From: Pseudomonas asiatica | Lineage (GTDB): Bacteria > Pseudomonadota > Gammaproteobacteria > Pseudomonadales > Pseudomonadaceae | Assembly (NCBI RefSeq): GCF_009932335.1 | Contig: NZ_BLJF01000001.1 | Span: forward strand, 930,001 to 994,000 | DNA length: 64,000 nucleotides | Direction: 5' to 3' | Part shown: positions 29,484-41,825 of the stretch, piece by piece | Layout: each line of letters begins with the position of its first letter | Position numbering within the stretch: position 1 is the stretch's first letter | Program-made: the position numbers and the translations under genes | Notes under the pieces: model-generated | The model's database searches: none | Seen by the model: the letters and a program-made list of their open reading frames with translations, nothing else | Told to the model about the DNA's origin: nothing

Positions 29484-29996
29484 TCAATAGGTGGCAGATG
29501 AGCGGCCGGAGTGCGTGCTGCCTGCCGTCTCGGAATGCGGGTGAATGCACACGCTGCCTTGCTCGTCGCAGGGTGTGCAAGGTTGTGCAAACGTTTGCTG
29601 CAAGGCCTTGGCCAGTTCACCCAGCAGCACCAACTGCTCGCCGATGTCCAGGTTAAGCCGTCCGGTGCAAGGGTCTACCAGTTCCAACTGCCAGGCCAGC
29701 AAGGTCAGGCAGGCCCCTACCGCGGGCAGGGCTTCGCGCTGCAGGCAACCGACCTGGCAGGCCGGTGCCAGCAATTGCTGCAGGGCGGTGGTGTAATGGG
29801 CGACTTCGCGCAGGCCCAGATGTGCGGCCTGTCGAGCGAGGTTGTCGAGGGCATTTTCCAGGCAGTGGCAAGCATCCGGGTCGTTGTCGATCAGTTCCAG
29901 ATGCTGCAGGCATTCCTGGGCCTGGGTCAGCAGTACCTGCGCATCCAGCAGGAACCCCTGCAGGGCGTTATCGAACGACAAGGCGCTGTCCATCAT
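29484..29996 (-). CDS. HPt/CheA-P1-like helical protein lacking the phospho-histidine
   Basis: About 170 residues, all-helical, cysteine-rich for this genome. Residues 1-85 read like the P1 (HPt) domain of CheA: FLLDAQVLLTQAQECLQHLEL, a 'DPDACHCLENALDNLARQAAHLGLREVAHYTTALQQLL' type segment in which the usual HTLKGxA phosphorylation motif is replaced by NALDNLARQ. The C-terminal tail has two more Cys and ends in low complexity. It is divergent from cheV, 350 bp away, which hints at a chemotaxis-related role. The relation to P1 is my inference from pattern only. Confidence 0.55.
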   Translation of the reverse strand: MMDSALSFDNALQGFLLDAQVLLTQAQECLQHLELIDNDPDACHCLENALDNLARQAAHLGLREVAHYTTALQQLLAPACQVGCLQREALPAVGACLTLLAWQLELVDPCTGRLNLDIGEQLVLLGELAKALQQTFAQPCTPCDEQGSVCIHPHSETAGSTHSGRSSATY

Positions 29997-30343
29997 GATG
30001 CCCCCGCGCGTGGGGCTGGCACAGGGGACGGGCACGCCAAAACGATAGCTAGCAAAAGCCTGACTCCATTCATGCAATGAGAATGGCGTCACATTAATGG
30101 CTAAAGGATATCGCGAACATCAGGTCGCACCCGATTGTAGCTAAGGGTTTCCCTGATAAGGGCCTCAGGAGGGGAACTTTTGCTGTCCCGCTGAATCACC
30201 CGCGCTTCCCGCAGTAAAGCATGATGGTAAAGTGATATCAATTGCCTTCACGGCATTTTCCCGCAAGGGTCAAGGTGTGCGTGAAGCCGCCGATACAGGG
30301 TGGATGATTTCACTTTTTCCGACTCAAGCCTGGGGGCTTTCCA
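29997..30343. other. divergent promoter region between HPt-like gene and cheV
   Basis: 347 bp with no coding frame of its own. It contains AT-rich stretches (around 30090-30125 and 30215-30245) that may hold promoters for both genes. I looked for a sigma-28 flagellar promoter in front of cheV and found no convincing one. Confidence 0.5.
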
Positions 30344-31279
30344 ATGGCTGGCATTCTCGACACGGTAGACCAACGCACGCAACTGGTGGGTGAGAACCGC
30401 CTGGAAATCCTGATGTTTCGCCTGGCTGGCCGCCAGTTGTTCGCGATCAACGTGTTCAAGGTGCAGGAAGTGCTGCAGCTGCCCAAGTTGACCCTGATGC
30501 CCCAGCGCCACGCTTTCGTCTGCGGTGTGGTCAACCTGCGCGGCCAGACCCTGCCGGTGATCGACCTGTCCCAGGCGATCGGCATGCGCCCGCTGCAGCC
30601 GGGGCCGGACAGCACCATCATCGTCACCGAATACAACCGCTCGGTGCAGGCTTTCCTGGTGGGCGGTGTCGACCGTATCGTCAACATGAACTGGGAGGCG
30701 ATCATGCCGCCGCCGTCCAGCGCCGGGCGCCAGCATTACCTGACGGCCATCACCAAGGTCGATGACAAGCTGGTGGAAGTGATCGACGTGGAGAAGGTGC
30801 TGGCCGAGATCGTGCCCTACAACGCCCGGGTTTCCGGCGACAAACTCGCCGATCCGGTGCTGGCCCGGGCCCGCGGCCGCGAAGTGCTGCTGGTGGACGA
30901 TTCCAGCGTGGCCCTGGCGCAATTGCGCGACACCCTGTCCCAGCTGGGTGTGAAGCTGCACGTGGCCAGTGATGGTCTGAAGGCGCTGCGCATGCTCAAG
31001 GGCTGGGCCGACGCTGGTGAGGATGTGTGCGAGAAGCTGCTGATGGTGTTCACCGACGCCGAGATGCCGGAAATGGACGGCTACCGGTTGACCACCGAGA
31101 TCCGTGGCGATGCCCGTTTGCGCCAGCTGTACGTGGTTTTGCACACCTCGCTGTCGGGCAGTTTCAACGAATCCATGGTGAAGAAGGTAGGCTGCGACAA
31201 CTTCCTGTCCAAGTTCCAGCCCGATCGCCTGGTCGACGTGGTCAAGCAACGCCTGTTGCTGGATGCCGCTACTGCGTGA
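30344..31279 (+). CDS. cheV: chemotaxis coupling protein CheV (CheW-REC fusion)
   Basis: 311 residues: CheW-like domain at about 20-165 (LFAINVFKVQEVLQLPKL, HAFVCGVVNLRGQTLPVIDLSQAIG) and a receiver domain at about 178-305 with EVLLVDDSSVAL, the phosphorylated Asp in FTDAEMPEMDGYRL and Lys in SKFQPDRLV. CheV couples receptors to CheA and, when phosphorylated, damps signalling. Ribosome site not strong; start inferred from MAGILDTVDQRTQLVGENRLEIL, the standard CheV N-terminus. Confidence 0.95.
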   Translation: MAGILDTVDQRTQLVGENRLEILMFRLAGRQLFAINVFKVQEVLQLPKLTLMPQRHAFVCGVVNLRGQTLPVIDLSQAIGMRPLQPGPDSTIIVTEYNRSVQAFLVGGVDRIVNMNWEAIMPPPSSAGRQHYLTAITKVDDKLVEVIDVEKVLAEIVPYNARVSGDKLADPVLARARGREVLLVDDSSVALAQLRDTLSQLGVKLHVASDGLKALRMLKGWADAGEDVCEKLLMVFTDAEMPEMDGYRLTTEIRGDARLRQLYVVLHTSLSGSFNESMVKKVGCDNFLSKFQPDRLVDVVKQRLLLDAATA

Positions 31280-31335
31280 TCCCGGCCCCTGCGGAGTATA
31301 AGCTTGGCGTTTTGGCATGACGCGAGGCGGCAGGG

Positions 31336-32139
31336 ATGTTTCTCAGTGAGCTGTATCGGTACCCGGTGAAGTCCGGGCAGGCGCAACGCCTGCAGGCTTC
31401 AGCGGTTGGGTTGCTGGGGTTGCAGGGTGACCGGCGCTGGATGGTGGTGGAGGAAGAAAATGGACACTTCCTTACCCAGCGCGCCTGGCCTCATCTAGGC
31501 CAGATCAAGGCAAGCGACGATGACAGCGGCCAGTTGCTGCTGGAAGCACCTGGGCAAACTCCCTTGTGGGTACCTGTGCCACCTGCCGATGACGCCCTGC
31601 GCGGCGTGACCATCTGGCGCGATACCTTGCGTGTGCCGGATGCGGGCGACGCGGCGGCGGCCTGGCTCAGCCAGTTGCTGGGCAAGGCCGTGCGCCTGGT
31701 GTATTGCCCGGAGCAGCGCGCGCGTTACCTGCCCAATGGCTATGGCTTCAACAGTGACCGGGCGGCGTTCCCCGACGGTTTCCCGTTGTTGCTGATCAAC
31801 CAGGGATCGCTGAAAGAACTCGATCGCCGTATCGGCCGGCCCATGGAGGTGCTTCGCTTTCGACCCAACCTGGTGGTGCAGGGGGCTGAACCGTTTGCCG
31901 AAGATGGCTGGAAGCGGATTCGTATCGGCAGCTTGGAGTTTCGCGTGCTCAAGCCCAGTGTGCGCTGCATCTTTACCACCATCGACCCGGTTACCGGCGA
32001 GCGCAGCGAGGACCGCGAGCCGATGGCCACGCTCAGGACCTTCCGTGAGAAGGAGGGGGATGTGCTGTTTGGGCAGAACCTGGCGGTGGATGGCAGCGGG
32101 TGGTTGGAGGTAGGGATGCAGGTCGAAATCCTGGAGTAG
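31336..32139 (+). CDS. MOSC domain protein (YcbX-like N-terminus)
   Basis: 267 residues: an N-terminal MOSC_N beta-barrel (LSELYRYPVKSGQAQRLQASAVG…) and the MOSC sulfurase-like domain with the Mo/sulfur-binding cysteine in LKPSVRCIFTTIDP near residue 215. E. coli YcbX, which reduces N-hydroxylated bases with molybdenum cofactor, has the same two domains plus a C-terminal ferredoxin domain; that last part is missing here, so an external reductase would be needed. moaB-moeA lie 6 kb away. Confidence 0.9.
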   Translation: MFLSELYRYPVKSGQAQRLQASAVGLLGLQGDRRWMVVEEENGHFLTQRAWPHLGQIKASDDDSGQLLLEAPGQTPLWVPVPPADDALRGVTIWRDTLRVPDAGDAAAAWLSQLLGKAVRLVYCPEQRARYLPNGYGFNSDRAAFPDGFPLLLINQGSLKELDRRIGRPMEVLRFRPNLVVQGAEPFAEDGWKRIRIGSLEFRVLKPSVRCIFTTIDPVTGERSEDREPMATLRTFREKEGDVLFGQNLAVDGSGWLEVGMQVEILE

Positions 32140-32147
32140 CTGTGTTG

Positions 32148-32195
32148 CCTGTGCCGGCCTCTTCGCGAGTAAACCCGCGAAGAGGCCGGCACAGG
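32148..32195. repeat. single REP hairpin between convergent genes (probable terminator)
   Basis: CCTGTGCCGGCCTCTTCGCG-AGTAAACC-CGCGAAGAGGCCGGCACAGG (shown here in halves) is a near-perfect 20-bp stem with a short loop, exactly between the MOSC gene and slt stops. No T-run on either side. Confidence 0.85.
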
Positions 32196-32206
32196 CTCAG
32201 TAGCAA

Positions 32207-34132
32207 TCACATGTCATCGAAATACCGCTCATGCCAATCCACCAGCGGCTGCGGCGAGTTCAGCTTCTGCCCGTAGATCACCGAATACGACAGTACGTTC
32301 TGCACATACTGGCGCGTTTCGTCGAACGGGATCGACTCCACCCACACATCGAAGCTCAGGTGCTTGGCGCCTTTGAGCCACTGCCGCACACGCCCAGGCC
32401 CGGCGTTGTAGGCTGCCGACGCGAGCACCCGGTTGCCGTTGAACTGGCTGTGCACCTGGCTCAGGTAGGCCGCACCCAGCTGGATGTTCTTGTCCGGGTT
32501 GAGCACCTGCGCCGGTGATGCCAGCGGGATACTGAACTTGCGCGCGGTTTCCTTGGCCGTGGCCGGCATCAACTGCATCAGGCCGCTGGCACCGACCGGG
32601 GAACGGGCATCCTCCATGAACGCACTTTCCTGGCGGGTAATGGCGAAGACCCAGCTCGAATGCAGGCCGCGGACCTTGGCCTCGCGCACCAGGGTGTCGC
32701 GGTGGGCCATCGGGAAGCGGATGTCCAGGTCGTCCCAGTACTGCGCCTGGCTGATGGTGCGAATGGCCGGGAAGTACCAGCGCAGGTCGTAGCCCAGGCG
32801 CGCCTGGGCGACCATTTCGTCGCGGCTGAAGTGGCGGCTGACGTGGTACCACTCGCGGCGACCTTCGACGATCTGGCCACGGGCGTGGAACTCCAGGGCA
32901 CGGCGGATGCCCGGGGTGTTGCGGACCTTGTTGACCAGCTGTGGGCTGAGCACCAGCGGCTTGTTGTTCAGCTGGTAAGGGGTTTGTGCCCGGTCGGCAG
33001 CGAGGAAACCGTAGAAGTCACGTTCGCGCGCCACGGTCTTGTACAGCAGCGGGATCTGTGGGTTGTTCGGTTGCGCCAGCTCCAGGCTGCGCGCCTGCCA
33101 GTACTTCCAGCGGCTGCTGTTGGCCAGGTCCTGGGGCAGGCGGCGGGTCAGCTCGTAGGCGTCTTCCCAGCGGCCCAGGCGCAGCAGCAGGCGCAGGCGC
33201 CATTCGCTGACGGTGTTGTCACGCAGCTCGGGGTCGTAACGGGTCATCAGGTCGAGCGCGCGCGGGTCGTAGCGGCGCGCCAGGGTCAGGCCGATTTCGC
33301 GGGCGATGGCCACCTTCTCGTCGCGTGAAAAGTGCATGCGCTGGGCGTAGTCGTCGAGCAGCGCCATGGCCCGCTCCGGGTCCTGTCGGGCCAGGCGGCG
33401 CAGGCCGAGGCTGACCACGTCGGACATGGCTTCGTTGGCCGGGGTGAAGCGCGACGGCTGGTTGAGCAGCTCGGGTTTCTGCGCCACATCTACCAGCAGG
33501 CGCCCCTGCGGCGCGAGGGTGGTCAGGGTCTTGACCAGGTTGTTGGCCAGGCCGTAATTGCGCGCCTGGGCCGCCAGCTTGGTGCGTTGCCAGCGCTTGG
33601 CCTCGGTCAGTTGGCCCTCGGCCGCCCACATGCCGAACAGTGTGTCGCAGGTAGCCGGCTGCGACTTGCCGACGTTCCACAGTTTGTCGGCCGTGGCAAA
33701 ACCCTCGGCGCGCAGGCCGTGGCTGAGCTGGTACTGGCCGTTGAGGCAGTCCAGTTCGGTGAAGTTGAGCTTGGGGTCGTAGTACTTGACGAAAGTGTTC
33801 CATTCGCCGCGTTCGGCCAGCCAGCGCAACCAGCGTAGTTTCATCCAGTTGGCCTGGGGCAGGTCGCCATGCTTGGCAAGGAAACCTTCGATTTCCTGGT
33901 TGCTCGCGGTTTTCAGGCGGGCGGTGAGTTCGTCGTAGGCCAGGTAGGGCGTCAGCGGGTAGTCGCTGAGGGCCTGGGCATAGCGCAGATAGGGGCCTTT
34001 GTCGCCTTTGGCCAGCGCGCGCTTGGCCTCGTCATAGTACTGGCGTTGCAGGGTAAGATCGGCGGCCTGCGCCGCGCAGGTGGCGGCGGTGAGCAGCAGG
34101 CAGGATGCAATATGTAACAGGCGGCTGCGCAT
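32207..34132 (-). CDS. slt: soluble lytic murein transglycosylase
   Basis: 641 residues: a signal peptide (RSRLLHIASCLLLTAATCAAQAA), a long helical U-shaped domain (about 25-450) and the C-terminal SLT domain (about 475-620) with the catalytic Glu in FAITRQESAFME and the GASGLMQLMPATA motif, then YNAGPGRVRQWL. It cleaves the MurNAc-GlcNAc bond of peptidoglycan in the periplasm, forming 1,6-anhydroMurNAc products that NagZ (about 16 kb away) later processes. Start placed at MRSRLL, which begins the signal peptide. Confidence 0.94.
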   Translation of the reverse strand: MRSRLLHIASCLLLTAATCAAQAADLTLQRQYYDEAKRALAKGDKGPYLRYAQALSDYPLTPYLAYDELTARLKTASNQEIEGFLAKHGDLPQANWMKLRWLRWLAERGEWNTFVKYYDPKLNFTELDCLNGQYQLSHGLRAEGFATADKLWNVGKSQPATCDTLFGMWAAEGQLTEAKRWQRTKLAAQARNYGLANNLVKTLTTLAPQGRLLVDVAQKPELLNQPSRFTPANEAMSDVVSLGLRRLARQDPERAMALLDDYAQRMHFSRDEKVAIAREIGLTLARRYDPRALDLMTRYDPELRDNTVSEWRLRLLLRLGRWEDAYELTRRLPQDLANSSRWKYWQARSLELAQPNNPQIPLLYKTVARERDFYGFLAADRAQTPYQLNNKPLVLSPQLVNKVRNTPGIRRALEFHARGQIVEGRREWYHVSRHFSRDEMVAQARLGYDLRWYFPAIRTISQAQYWDDLDIRFPMAHRDTLVREAKVRGLHSSWVFAITRQESAFMEDARSPVGASGLMQLMPATAKETARKFSIPLASPAQVLNPDKNIQLGAAYLSQVHSQFNGNRVLASAAYNAGPGRVRQWLKGAKHLSFDVWVESIPFDETRQYVQNVLSYSVIYGQKLNSPQPLVDWHERYFDDM

Positions 34133-34353
34133 GATACGTCCGGGCAGTTGAACCATGGGGAAGTGACGGCGGAGCCAGCACTGTTGGAAGCTATTGCCTT
34201 AGCTTAGCTGTTTGCCGGCGGCGGGTGAAAGCACTGTGCTTGTATCGGGATATTAAGTTCGACCAGATGTCGCAAAGCCCTTGCCGGATGGCCAGGCGGA
34301 TGCCGTCGAGGGCCAAGTCAGGTAGAATGCGCGCCCGATTTATGGAGACCAAC

Positions 34354-36282
<1,929 letters not shown>

Positions 36283-36298
36283 TCGGCGTTAGCCTGAC

Positions 36299-36402
36299 CC
36301 GGCCTCTTCGCGGGTTAACCCGCTCCCACAAGGACCGCACCGCTGTTGAGCGCGGTGCAGTACCTGTGGGAGCGGGTTCACCCGCGAAAGGGCCGGCACA
36401 GG
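36299..36402. repeat. REP pair, CGCTCCCACA family
   Basis: CGGCCTCTTCGCGGGTTAACCCGCTCCCACA and the facing TGTGGGAGCGGGTTCACCCGCGAAAGGGCCGG around an inner hairpin GACCGCACCGC…GCGCGGTGC. Lies between convergent uup and usp. Confidence 0.92.
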
Positions 36403-36407
36403 TTGAA

Positions 36408-36848
36408 TCATTCCTTCTTCTGCAATCGCACCGCCAGTACATCGCACGGCGCGCCATGCAGCACGTCATTGGCCGTGGAGCCCAGCAGCAATGCCAGGCC
36501 ATGCCGGCCATGGCTGCCAACCACGATCAGGTCGCACTTCTGGTCCTTGGCCAACTGGTGGATTTCCTGGCGCGGCTGGCCATAGGTCAGGTGCGAGTCG
36601 CCGCGGTGGATGTCCGGGTATTTGTTGAACAGGCGGTCCATGCGTTCCTTGGCCTGGTCGAACTGCTGCTGTTGCAGCTGCGACAGGTCCATCGGCACGT
36701 CGCCGCCGAACGCCATGGCCATCGGCTCGACGATGTGTACCAGCGAAACCTTGGCATTCGACGGCGCGGCCAGCGCCATGGCGCGCTTGATCACCGGGTC
36801 GCATTCTTCGGTCAGGTCGACGGCGACCAGAAGATGTTCGTAGGACAT
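36408..36848 (-). CDS. universal stress protein A family
   Basis: 146 residues of the UspA fold: YEHLLVAVDLTEECDPVIKRA at the start and the ATP-binding-like VVGSHGRHGLALLLGSTANDVLHGAPCDVLAVR (near 110-140) with GxxGR..GS pattern. Single domain. Such proteins are induced on growth arrest or stress and bind nucleotides. The start at 36848 has AGGAG 8 bp upstream; an in-frame ATG six codons earlier has none. Confidence 0.92.
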   Translation of the reverse strand: MSYEHLLVAVDLTEECDPVIKRAMALAAPSNAKVSLVHIVEPMAMAFGGDVPMDLSQLQQQQFDQAKERMDRLFNKYPDIHRGDSHLTYGQPRQEIHQLAKDQKCDLIVVGSHGRHGLALLLGSTANDVLHGAPCDVLAVRLQKKE

Positions 36849-36958
36849 GAGCGGAACTCCTGACAATCGCGATAGAAGAAGTATGGTCGCTTTCGGGCGG
36901 GTCTTCCGTGAAAAATGGCTAACCAGCTCATTTGCAACGTTTTATGGGAACTACTGAT

Positions 36959-37396
36959 ATGACGGTATTGCTGGTGGTGTCAATCCTCGCGCTGATTCTC
37001 AGCCCGCTTTCCTGGCTGCGCACATCGCGCAAGCAGAGCGAGCAGATGAAGCTGCGCCTGGAGGCTCGGCGCATGGGTTTGGCCATGCAGCTGGCGCCGC
37101 AGCAGTGGCCGCACTGGCTGGAAAAGGAGCCGCCAAGCCCATGCCCGCAATACCACCGGGCGCGTCGCCGCGGGCATGAGGACAGCTTCTGCTTCTGGCA
37201 GATCACCCCGGGGGTTTGGTGGAACCAGTGGCGTGAACCCTGCGAGGACCCACGCTTCATGGAGGCCTTGGCACGCTTGCCGGCGAGTGTCTACAAGGTC
37301 GAGGCCGATGCCCGGATGATCGCGTTGTACTGGACCGAGCGGGGCGATACGGCTGTGTTGCAGGATATTGCCCACGTCCTCGAAGCCCTGGCTTGA
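36959..37396 (+). CDS. uncharacterised membrane-anchored protein
   Basis: About 145 residues: one N-terminal membrane helix (TVLLVVSILALILSPLSWL), a basic helix (RTSRKQSEQMKLRLEARRMGLAMQL) and a cytoplasmic domain rich in Trp and Pro (PQQWPHWLEKEPPSPCPQYH, PGVWWNQWREPCED) with three Cys. No motif I recognise. Two in-frame upstream starts (36932 TTG, 36944 ATG) are possible; GGGAA before 36959 supports this one. It is divergent from usp and alone. Confidence 0.75.
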   Translation: MTVLLVVSILALILSPLSWLRTSRKQSEQMKLRLEARRMGLAMQLAPQQWPHWLEKEPPSPCPQYHRARRRGHEDSFCFWQITPGVWWNQWREPCEDPRFMEALARLPASVYKVEADARMIALYWTERGDTAVLQDIAHVLEALA

Positions 37397-37415
37397 GAGC
37401 TGTCTTGCACGGGCC

Positions 37416-37535
37416 CTGTAGGAGCGGCCTTGTGTCGCGATCGGGCTGCGCAGCAGCCCCGGCAATCTTTGCTTTTCTCTCAAATCCCCGGGGCTGCTGC
37501 GCAGCCCGATCGCGACACAAGGCCGCTCCTACAGG
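37416..37535. repeat. REP pair, GTAGGAGC family
   Basis: CTGTAGGAGCGGCCTTGTG … CACAAGGCCGCTCCTACAGG with inner arms CGATCGGGCTGCGCAGCAGCC and its near-exact complement, around a 30-bp AT-rich centre. Confidence 0.95.
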
Positions 37536-37567
37536 GGTATGCGGTGCTTTTTAAGCCTCTATAACGA

Positions 37568-37622
37568 CAAAGCGGCGGCTTGGCCGAACCCTGAAGGGGT
37601 GGGGTGCCAAGTCGCCGCTTTG
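37568..37622. other. 17-bp stem hairpin in the gap before fadB
   Basis: CAAAGCGGCGGCTTGGC and GCCAAGTCGCCGCTTTG pair over 17 bp (one G-U) around a 21-base loop. It is not like either REP family and has no T-run. The remaining gap 37536-38041 has no coding frame I trust apart from the promoter and operator listed next. Confidence 0.7.
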
Positions 37623-37841
37623 CGTTCTGCTGCGCAGAAAAGGCCAGGCAGGCCGGGTATGCATTCAAGCAAGTGCCAGTGTAGCCGTTGGAGGCCGCCG
37701 CGCAAGGCAAAAGCTGCAGCATTCTTCTGCGGTTCATGGTCAATCGCCGACATGAATGGTCAGCAATCACTGTCATCATGTTTTGTACCGGGACGCTACA
37801 AAATGACCGGAAAGTCGTGTTTTCACCTTGCTCGCGAGCAT

Positions 37842-37870
37842 TTGACAACGCCGATCTTTTCGGAGAATGT
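37842..37870 (+). promoter_or_regulatory. candidate fadBA promoter
   Basis: A perfect -35 TTGACA (37842-37847), 17-bp spacer and a weak -10 GAATGT (37865-37870). Transcription would start near 37877, just before the PsrA-like operators, giving a 160-base leader. Confidence 0.5.
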
Positions 37871-37884
37871 GTGCACACCCAAAT

Positions 37885-37911
37885 CAAACGGGCGTATGAA
37901 TTGAGCGTTTG
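37885..37911. promoter_or_regulatory. tandem PsrA-like operator in front of fadBA
   Basis: CAAAC-GGGC-GTATG (37885-37898) and GAATT-GAGC-GTTTG (37898-37911) are two imperfect copies of the PsrA motif (G/C)AAAC-N4-GTTT(G/C), sharing one base. The psrA promoter itself has two exact copies in the same one-base-overlap layout. PsrA repression of fadBA is established in pseudomonads; the exact site here is inferred. Confidence 0.6.
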
Positions 37912-38041
37912 TATGTCATGACGCCAAGCCATACTTCCGACTAGCGCGCTGACGGGTGTGCCTGGGGCAGGGCAGCTAGGCCTGCTTTTGCCGCAGCGAT
38001 CGGCGTGTACAGTTCAGCTTCCATATCGTGGAGATCAGTTG

Positions 38042-40189
38042 ATGATTTACGAAGGTAAAGCCATCACGGTTAAGGCTCTTGAAAGTGGCATCGTCGAGCT
38101 CAAGTTCGACCTCAAGGGTGAGTCCGTCAACAAGTTCAACCGCCTGACCCTGAACGAACTGCGCCAGGCCGTCGATGCCATCCAGGCCGACGCCTCGGTC
38201 AAGGGCGTGATCGTCAGCAGTGGCAAGGACGTGTTCATAGTCGGCGCCGACATCACCGAGTTCGTCGACAACTTCAAGCTGCCCGAGGCCGAACTGGTCG
38301 CCGGCAACCTGGAAGCCAACCGCATTTTCAACGCCTTCGAAGACCTCGAAGTGCCGACCGTCGCCGCCATCAACGGCATCGCCCTGGGCGGCGGCCTGGA
38401 AATGTGCCTGGCCGCCGACTACCGGGTCATGTCCACCAGCGCCAAGATCGGCCTGCCGGAAGTCAAGCTGGGTATCTACCCGGGCTTTGGCGGCACCGTG
38501 CGCCTGCCGCGCCTGATCGGTTCGGACAACGCCATCGAATGGATCGCCGCCGGCAAGGAAAACCGTGCCGAGGACGCCCTGAAAGTGGGGGCTGTCGACG
38601 CCGTGGTCGCGCCTGAGCTGCTGATGGCCGGTGCCCTTGACCTGGTCAAGCGCGCCATCAGTGGCGAGCTGGACTACAAGGCCAAGCGCCAGCCCAAGCT
38701 GGAAAAGCTCAAGCTCAACGCCATCGAACAGATGATGGCCTTCGAGACTGCCAAGGGCTTCGTCGCCGGCCAGGCCGGCCCGAACTACCCAGCCCCGGTC
38801 GAAGCCATCAAGACTATCCAGAAGGCTGCCAACTTCGGCCGTGACAAGGCCCTGGAAGTCGAAGCCGCAGGCTTCGCCAAGCTGGCCAAGACCTCGGTTG
38901 CCGAGAGCCTCATCGGCCTGTTCCTCAACGACCAGGAACTCAAGCGCAAGGCCAAGGCGCATGACGAAATCGCCCACGACGTGAAGCAGGCCGCCGTGCT
39001 CGGTGCCGGCATCATGGGTGGCGGCATCGCCTACCAATCGGCGGTCAAGGGCACCCCGATCCTGATGAAGGATATCCGCGAGGAAGCCATCCAGCTGGGC
39101 CTGAACGAGGCCTCCAAGCTGCTCGGCAACCGCGTCGAGAAGGGCCGCCTGACCCCGGCCAAGATGGCCGAGGCACTCAACGCCATTCGCCCGACCCTGT
39201 CCTATGGTGACTTCGCCAATGTCGACATCGTCGTCGAGGCCGTGGTCGAGAACCCGAAAGTCAAGCAGGCCGTGCTGGCTGAAGTGGAAGCCCAGGTGAA
39301 GGACGATGCGATCCTCGCTTCCAACACCTCGACCATTTCCATCAACCTGCTGGCCAAGGCGCTCAAGCGCCCGGAAAACTTCGTTGGCATGCACTTCTTC
39401 AACCCGGTGCACATGATGCCGCTGGTGGAAGTCATCCGTGGCGAGAAGTCCAGTGAAGTGGCGGTTGCCACCACCGTGGCCTACGCCAAGAAAATGGGCA
39501 AGAACCCGATCGTGGTCAACGACTGCCCGGGCTTCCTGGTCAACCGCGTGCTGTTCCCGTACTTCGGCGGCTTCGCCAAGCTGGTAAGCGCCGGTGTCGA
39601 CTTCGTGCGTATCGACAAGGTCATGGAGAAGTTCGGCTGGCCAATGGGCCCGGCGTACCTGATGGACGTGGTCGGCATCGACACCGGCCACCACGGCCGC
39701 GACGTGATGGCCGAAGGGTTCCCGGACCGCATGAAGGACGAGCGCCGCTCGGCCGTTGACGCATTGTACGAGGCCAACCGCCTGGGGCAGAAGAACGGCA
39801 AGGGCTTCTACGCCTACGAAACCGACAAGCGCGGCAAGCCGAAGAAGGTCGCCGACGCCACCGTGCTCGACGTGCTCAAGCCGATCGTCTACGAGCAGCG
39901 TGAAGTCACCGACGAAGACATCATCAACTGGATGATGGTCCCGCTGTGCCTGGAGACCGTGCGCTGCCTGGAAGACGGCATCGTCGAAACCGCTGCCGAA
40001 GCCGACATGGGTCTGGTCTACGGCATTGGTTTCCCTCCCTTCCGCGGTGGTGCGCTGCGCTACATCGACTCGATCGGTGTGGCCGAATTCGTTGCCCTGG
40101 CCGATCAATACGCCGACCTGGGGCCGCTGTACCACCCGACCGCGAAGCTGCGTGAGATGGCCAAGAACGGCCAGCGCTTCTTCAACTGA
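38042..40189 (+). CDS. fadB: fatty acid oxidation complex subunit alpha
   Basis: 715 residues. N-terminal enoyl-CoA hydratase/isomerase domain (1-190): oxyanion-hole loop [21 protein letters not shown] and catalytic Glu in [21 protein letters not shown]. 3-Hydroxyacyl-CoA dehydrogenase part (from 310): NAD loop [16 protein letters not shown], catalytic His in [15 protein letters not shown]. Forms an alpha2beta2 complex with FadA in beta-oxidation. First gene of fadBA; FadA follows after 31 bp with its own GAGAG site. Confidence 0.97.
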   Translation: MIYEGKAITVKALESGIVELKFDLKGESVNKFNRLTLNELRQAVDAIQADASVKGVIVSSGKDVFIVGADITEFVDNFKLPEAELVAGNLEANRIFNAFEDLEVPTVAAINGIALGGGLEMCLAADYRVMSTSAKIGLPEVKLGIYPGFGGTVRLPRLIGSDNAIEWIAAGKENRAEDALKVGAVDAVVAPELLMAGALDLVKRAISGELDYKAKRQPKLEKLKLNAIEQMMAFETAKGFVAGQAGPNYPAPVEAIKTIQKAANFGRDKALEVEAAGFAKLAKTSVAESLIGLFLNDQELKRKAKAHDEIAHDVKQAAVLGAGIMGGGIAYQSAVKGTPILMKDIREEAIQLGLNEASKLLGNRVEKGRLTPAKMAEALNAIRPTLSYGDFANVDIVVEAVVENPKVKQAVLAEVEAQVKDDAILASNTSTISINLLAKALKRPENFVGMHFFNPVHMMPLVEVIRGEKSSEVAVATTVAYAKKMGKNPIVVNDCPGFLVNRVLFPYFGGFAKLVSAGVDFVRIDKVMEKFGWPMGPAYLMDVVGIDTGHHGRDVMAEGFPDRMKDERRSAVDALYEANRLGQKNGKGFYAYETDKRGKPKKVADATVLDVLKPIVYEQREVTDEDIINWMMVPLCLETVRCLEDGIVETAAEADMGLVYGIGFPPFRGGALRYIDSIGVAEFVALADQYADLGPLYHPTAKLREMAKNGQRFFN

Positions 40190-40205
40190 GCGGTCAACGA
40201 GCTAG

Positions 40206-41396
<1,191 letters not shown>

Positions 41397-41414
41397 TCGC
41401 GTAGCGGGACAGCG

Positions 41415-41444
41415 ACCGGGGCCTTGTGCCCCGGTTTTGTTTTT
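41415..41444 (+). terminator. rho-independent terminator of fadBA
   Basis: ACCGGGGC-CTTGT-GCCCCGGT followed by TTTGTTTTT, 19 bp after the fadA stop. Confidence 0.92.
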
Positions 41445-41473
41445 ACAGGTTTTATTCAAGAGGGTGGAGCAAC

Positions 41474-41725
41474 ATGCAGATACAACCAGGCGTATACCGG
41501 CATTACAAAGGGCCTGAGTACCGTGTCTTCAGTGTTGCGCGGCACTCCGAGAGCGAAGAGTGGATGGTGTTCTACCAATGCCTGTATGGTGATTACAGCT
41601 TCTGGGTACGGCCACTTTCGATGTTCCGGGAGTCCGTCGAGGTTGACGGCGAGCAGGTGCCACGCTTTGCTTTGGTCAAGGCCGAAGAGGGGCTGCCCGG
41701 GGTGCTGGGCAAGTCGCACCAGTGA
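41474..41725 (+). CDS. DUF1653 protein
   Basis: 83 residues of the DUF1653 family, beginning QIQPGVYRHYKGPEYRVFSVARHSE, with FYQCLYGDYSFWVRPLSMF. These small beta-sheet proteins are widespread in proteobacteria, and no biochemical role is agreed. Its own GGTGGAGC ribosome site; 100 bp before topA. Confidence 0.92.
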   Translation: MQIQPGVYRHYKGPEYRVFSVARHSESEEWMVFYQCLYGDYSFWVRPLSMFRESVEVDGEQVPRFALVKAEEGLPGVLGKSHQ

Positions 41726-41825
41726 TAGTCCGAACTTGACCTCACACTTTTGCCACTATATATAGCGGTGCCGCGTCTGGCACCTGACGCGTTTTTCATC
41801 TTCAGATTCAGGAATACTCCGATCC

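Noticed and set aside
37539..37904. Short open frame upstream of fadB on the plus strand
   Set aside because: It overlaps a hairpin, promoter and PsrA-like operators, has unusual composition and no ribosome site.
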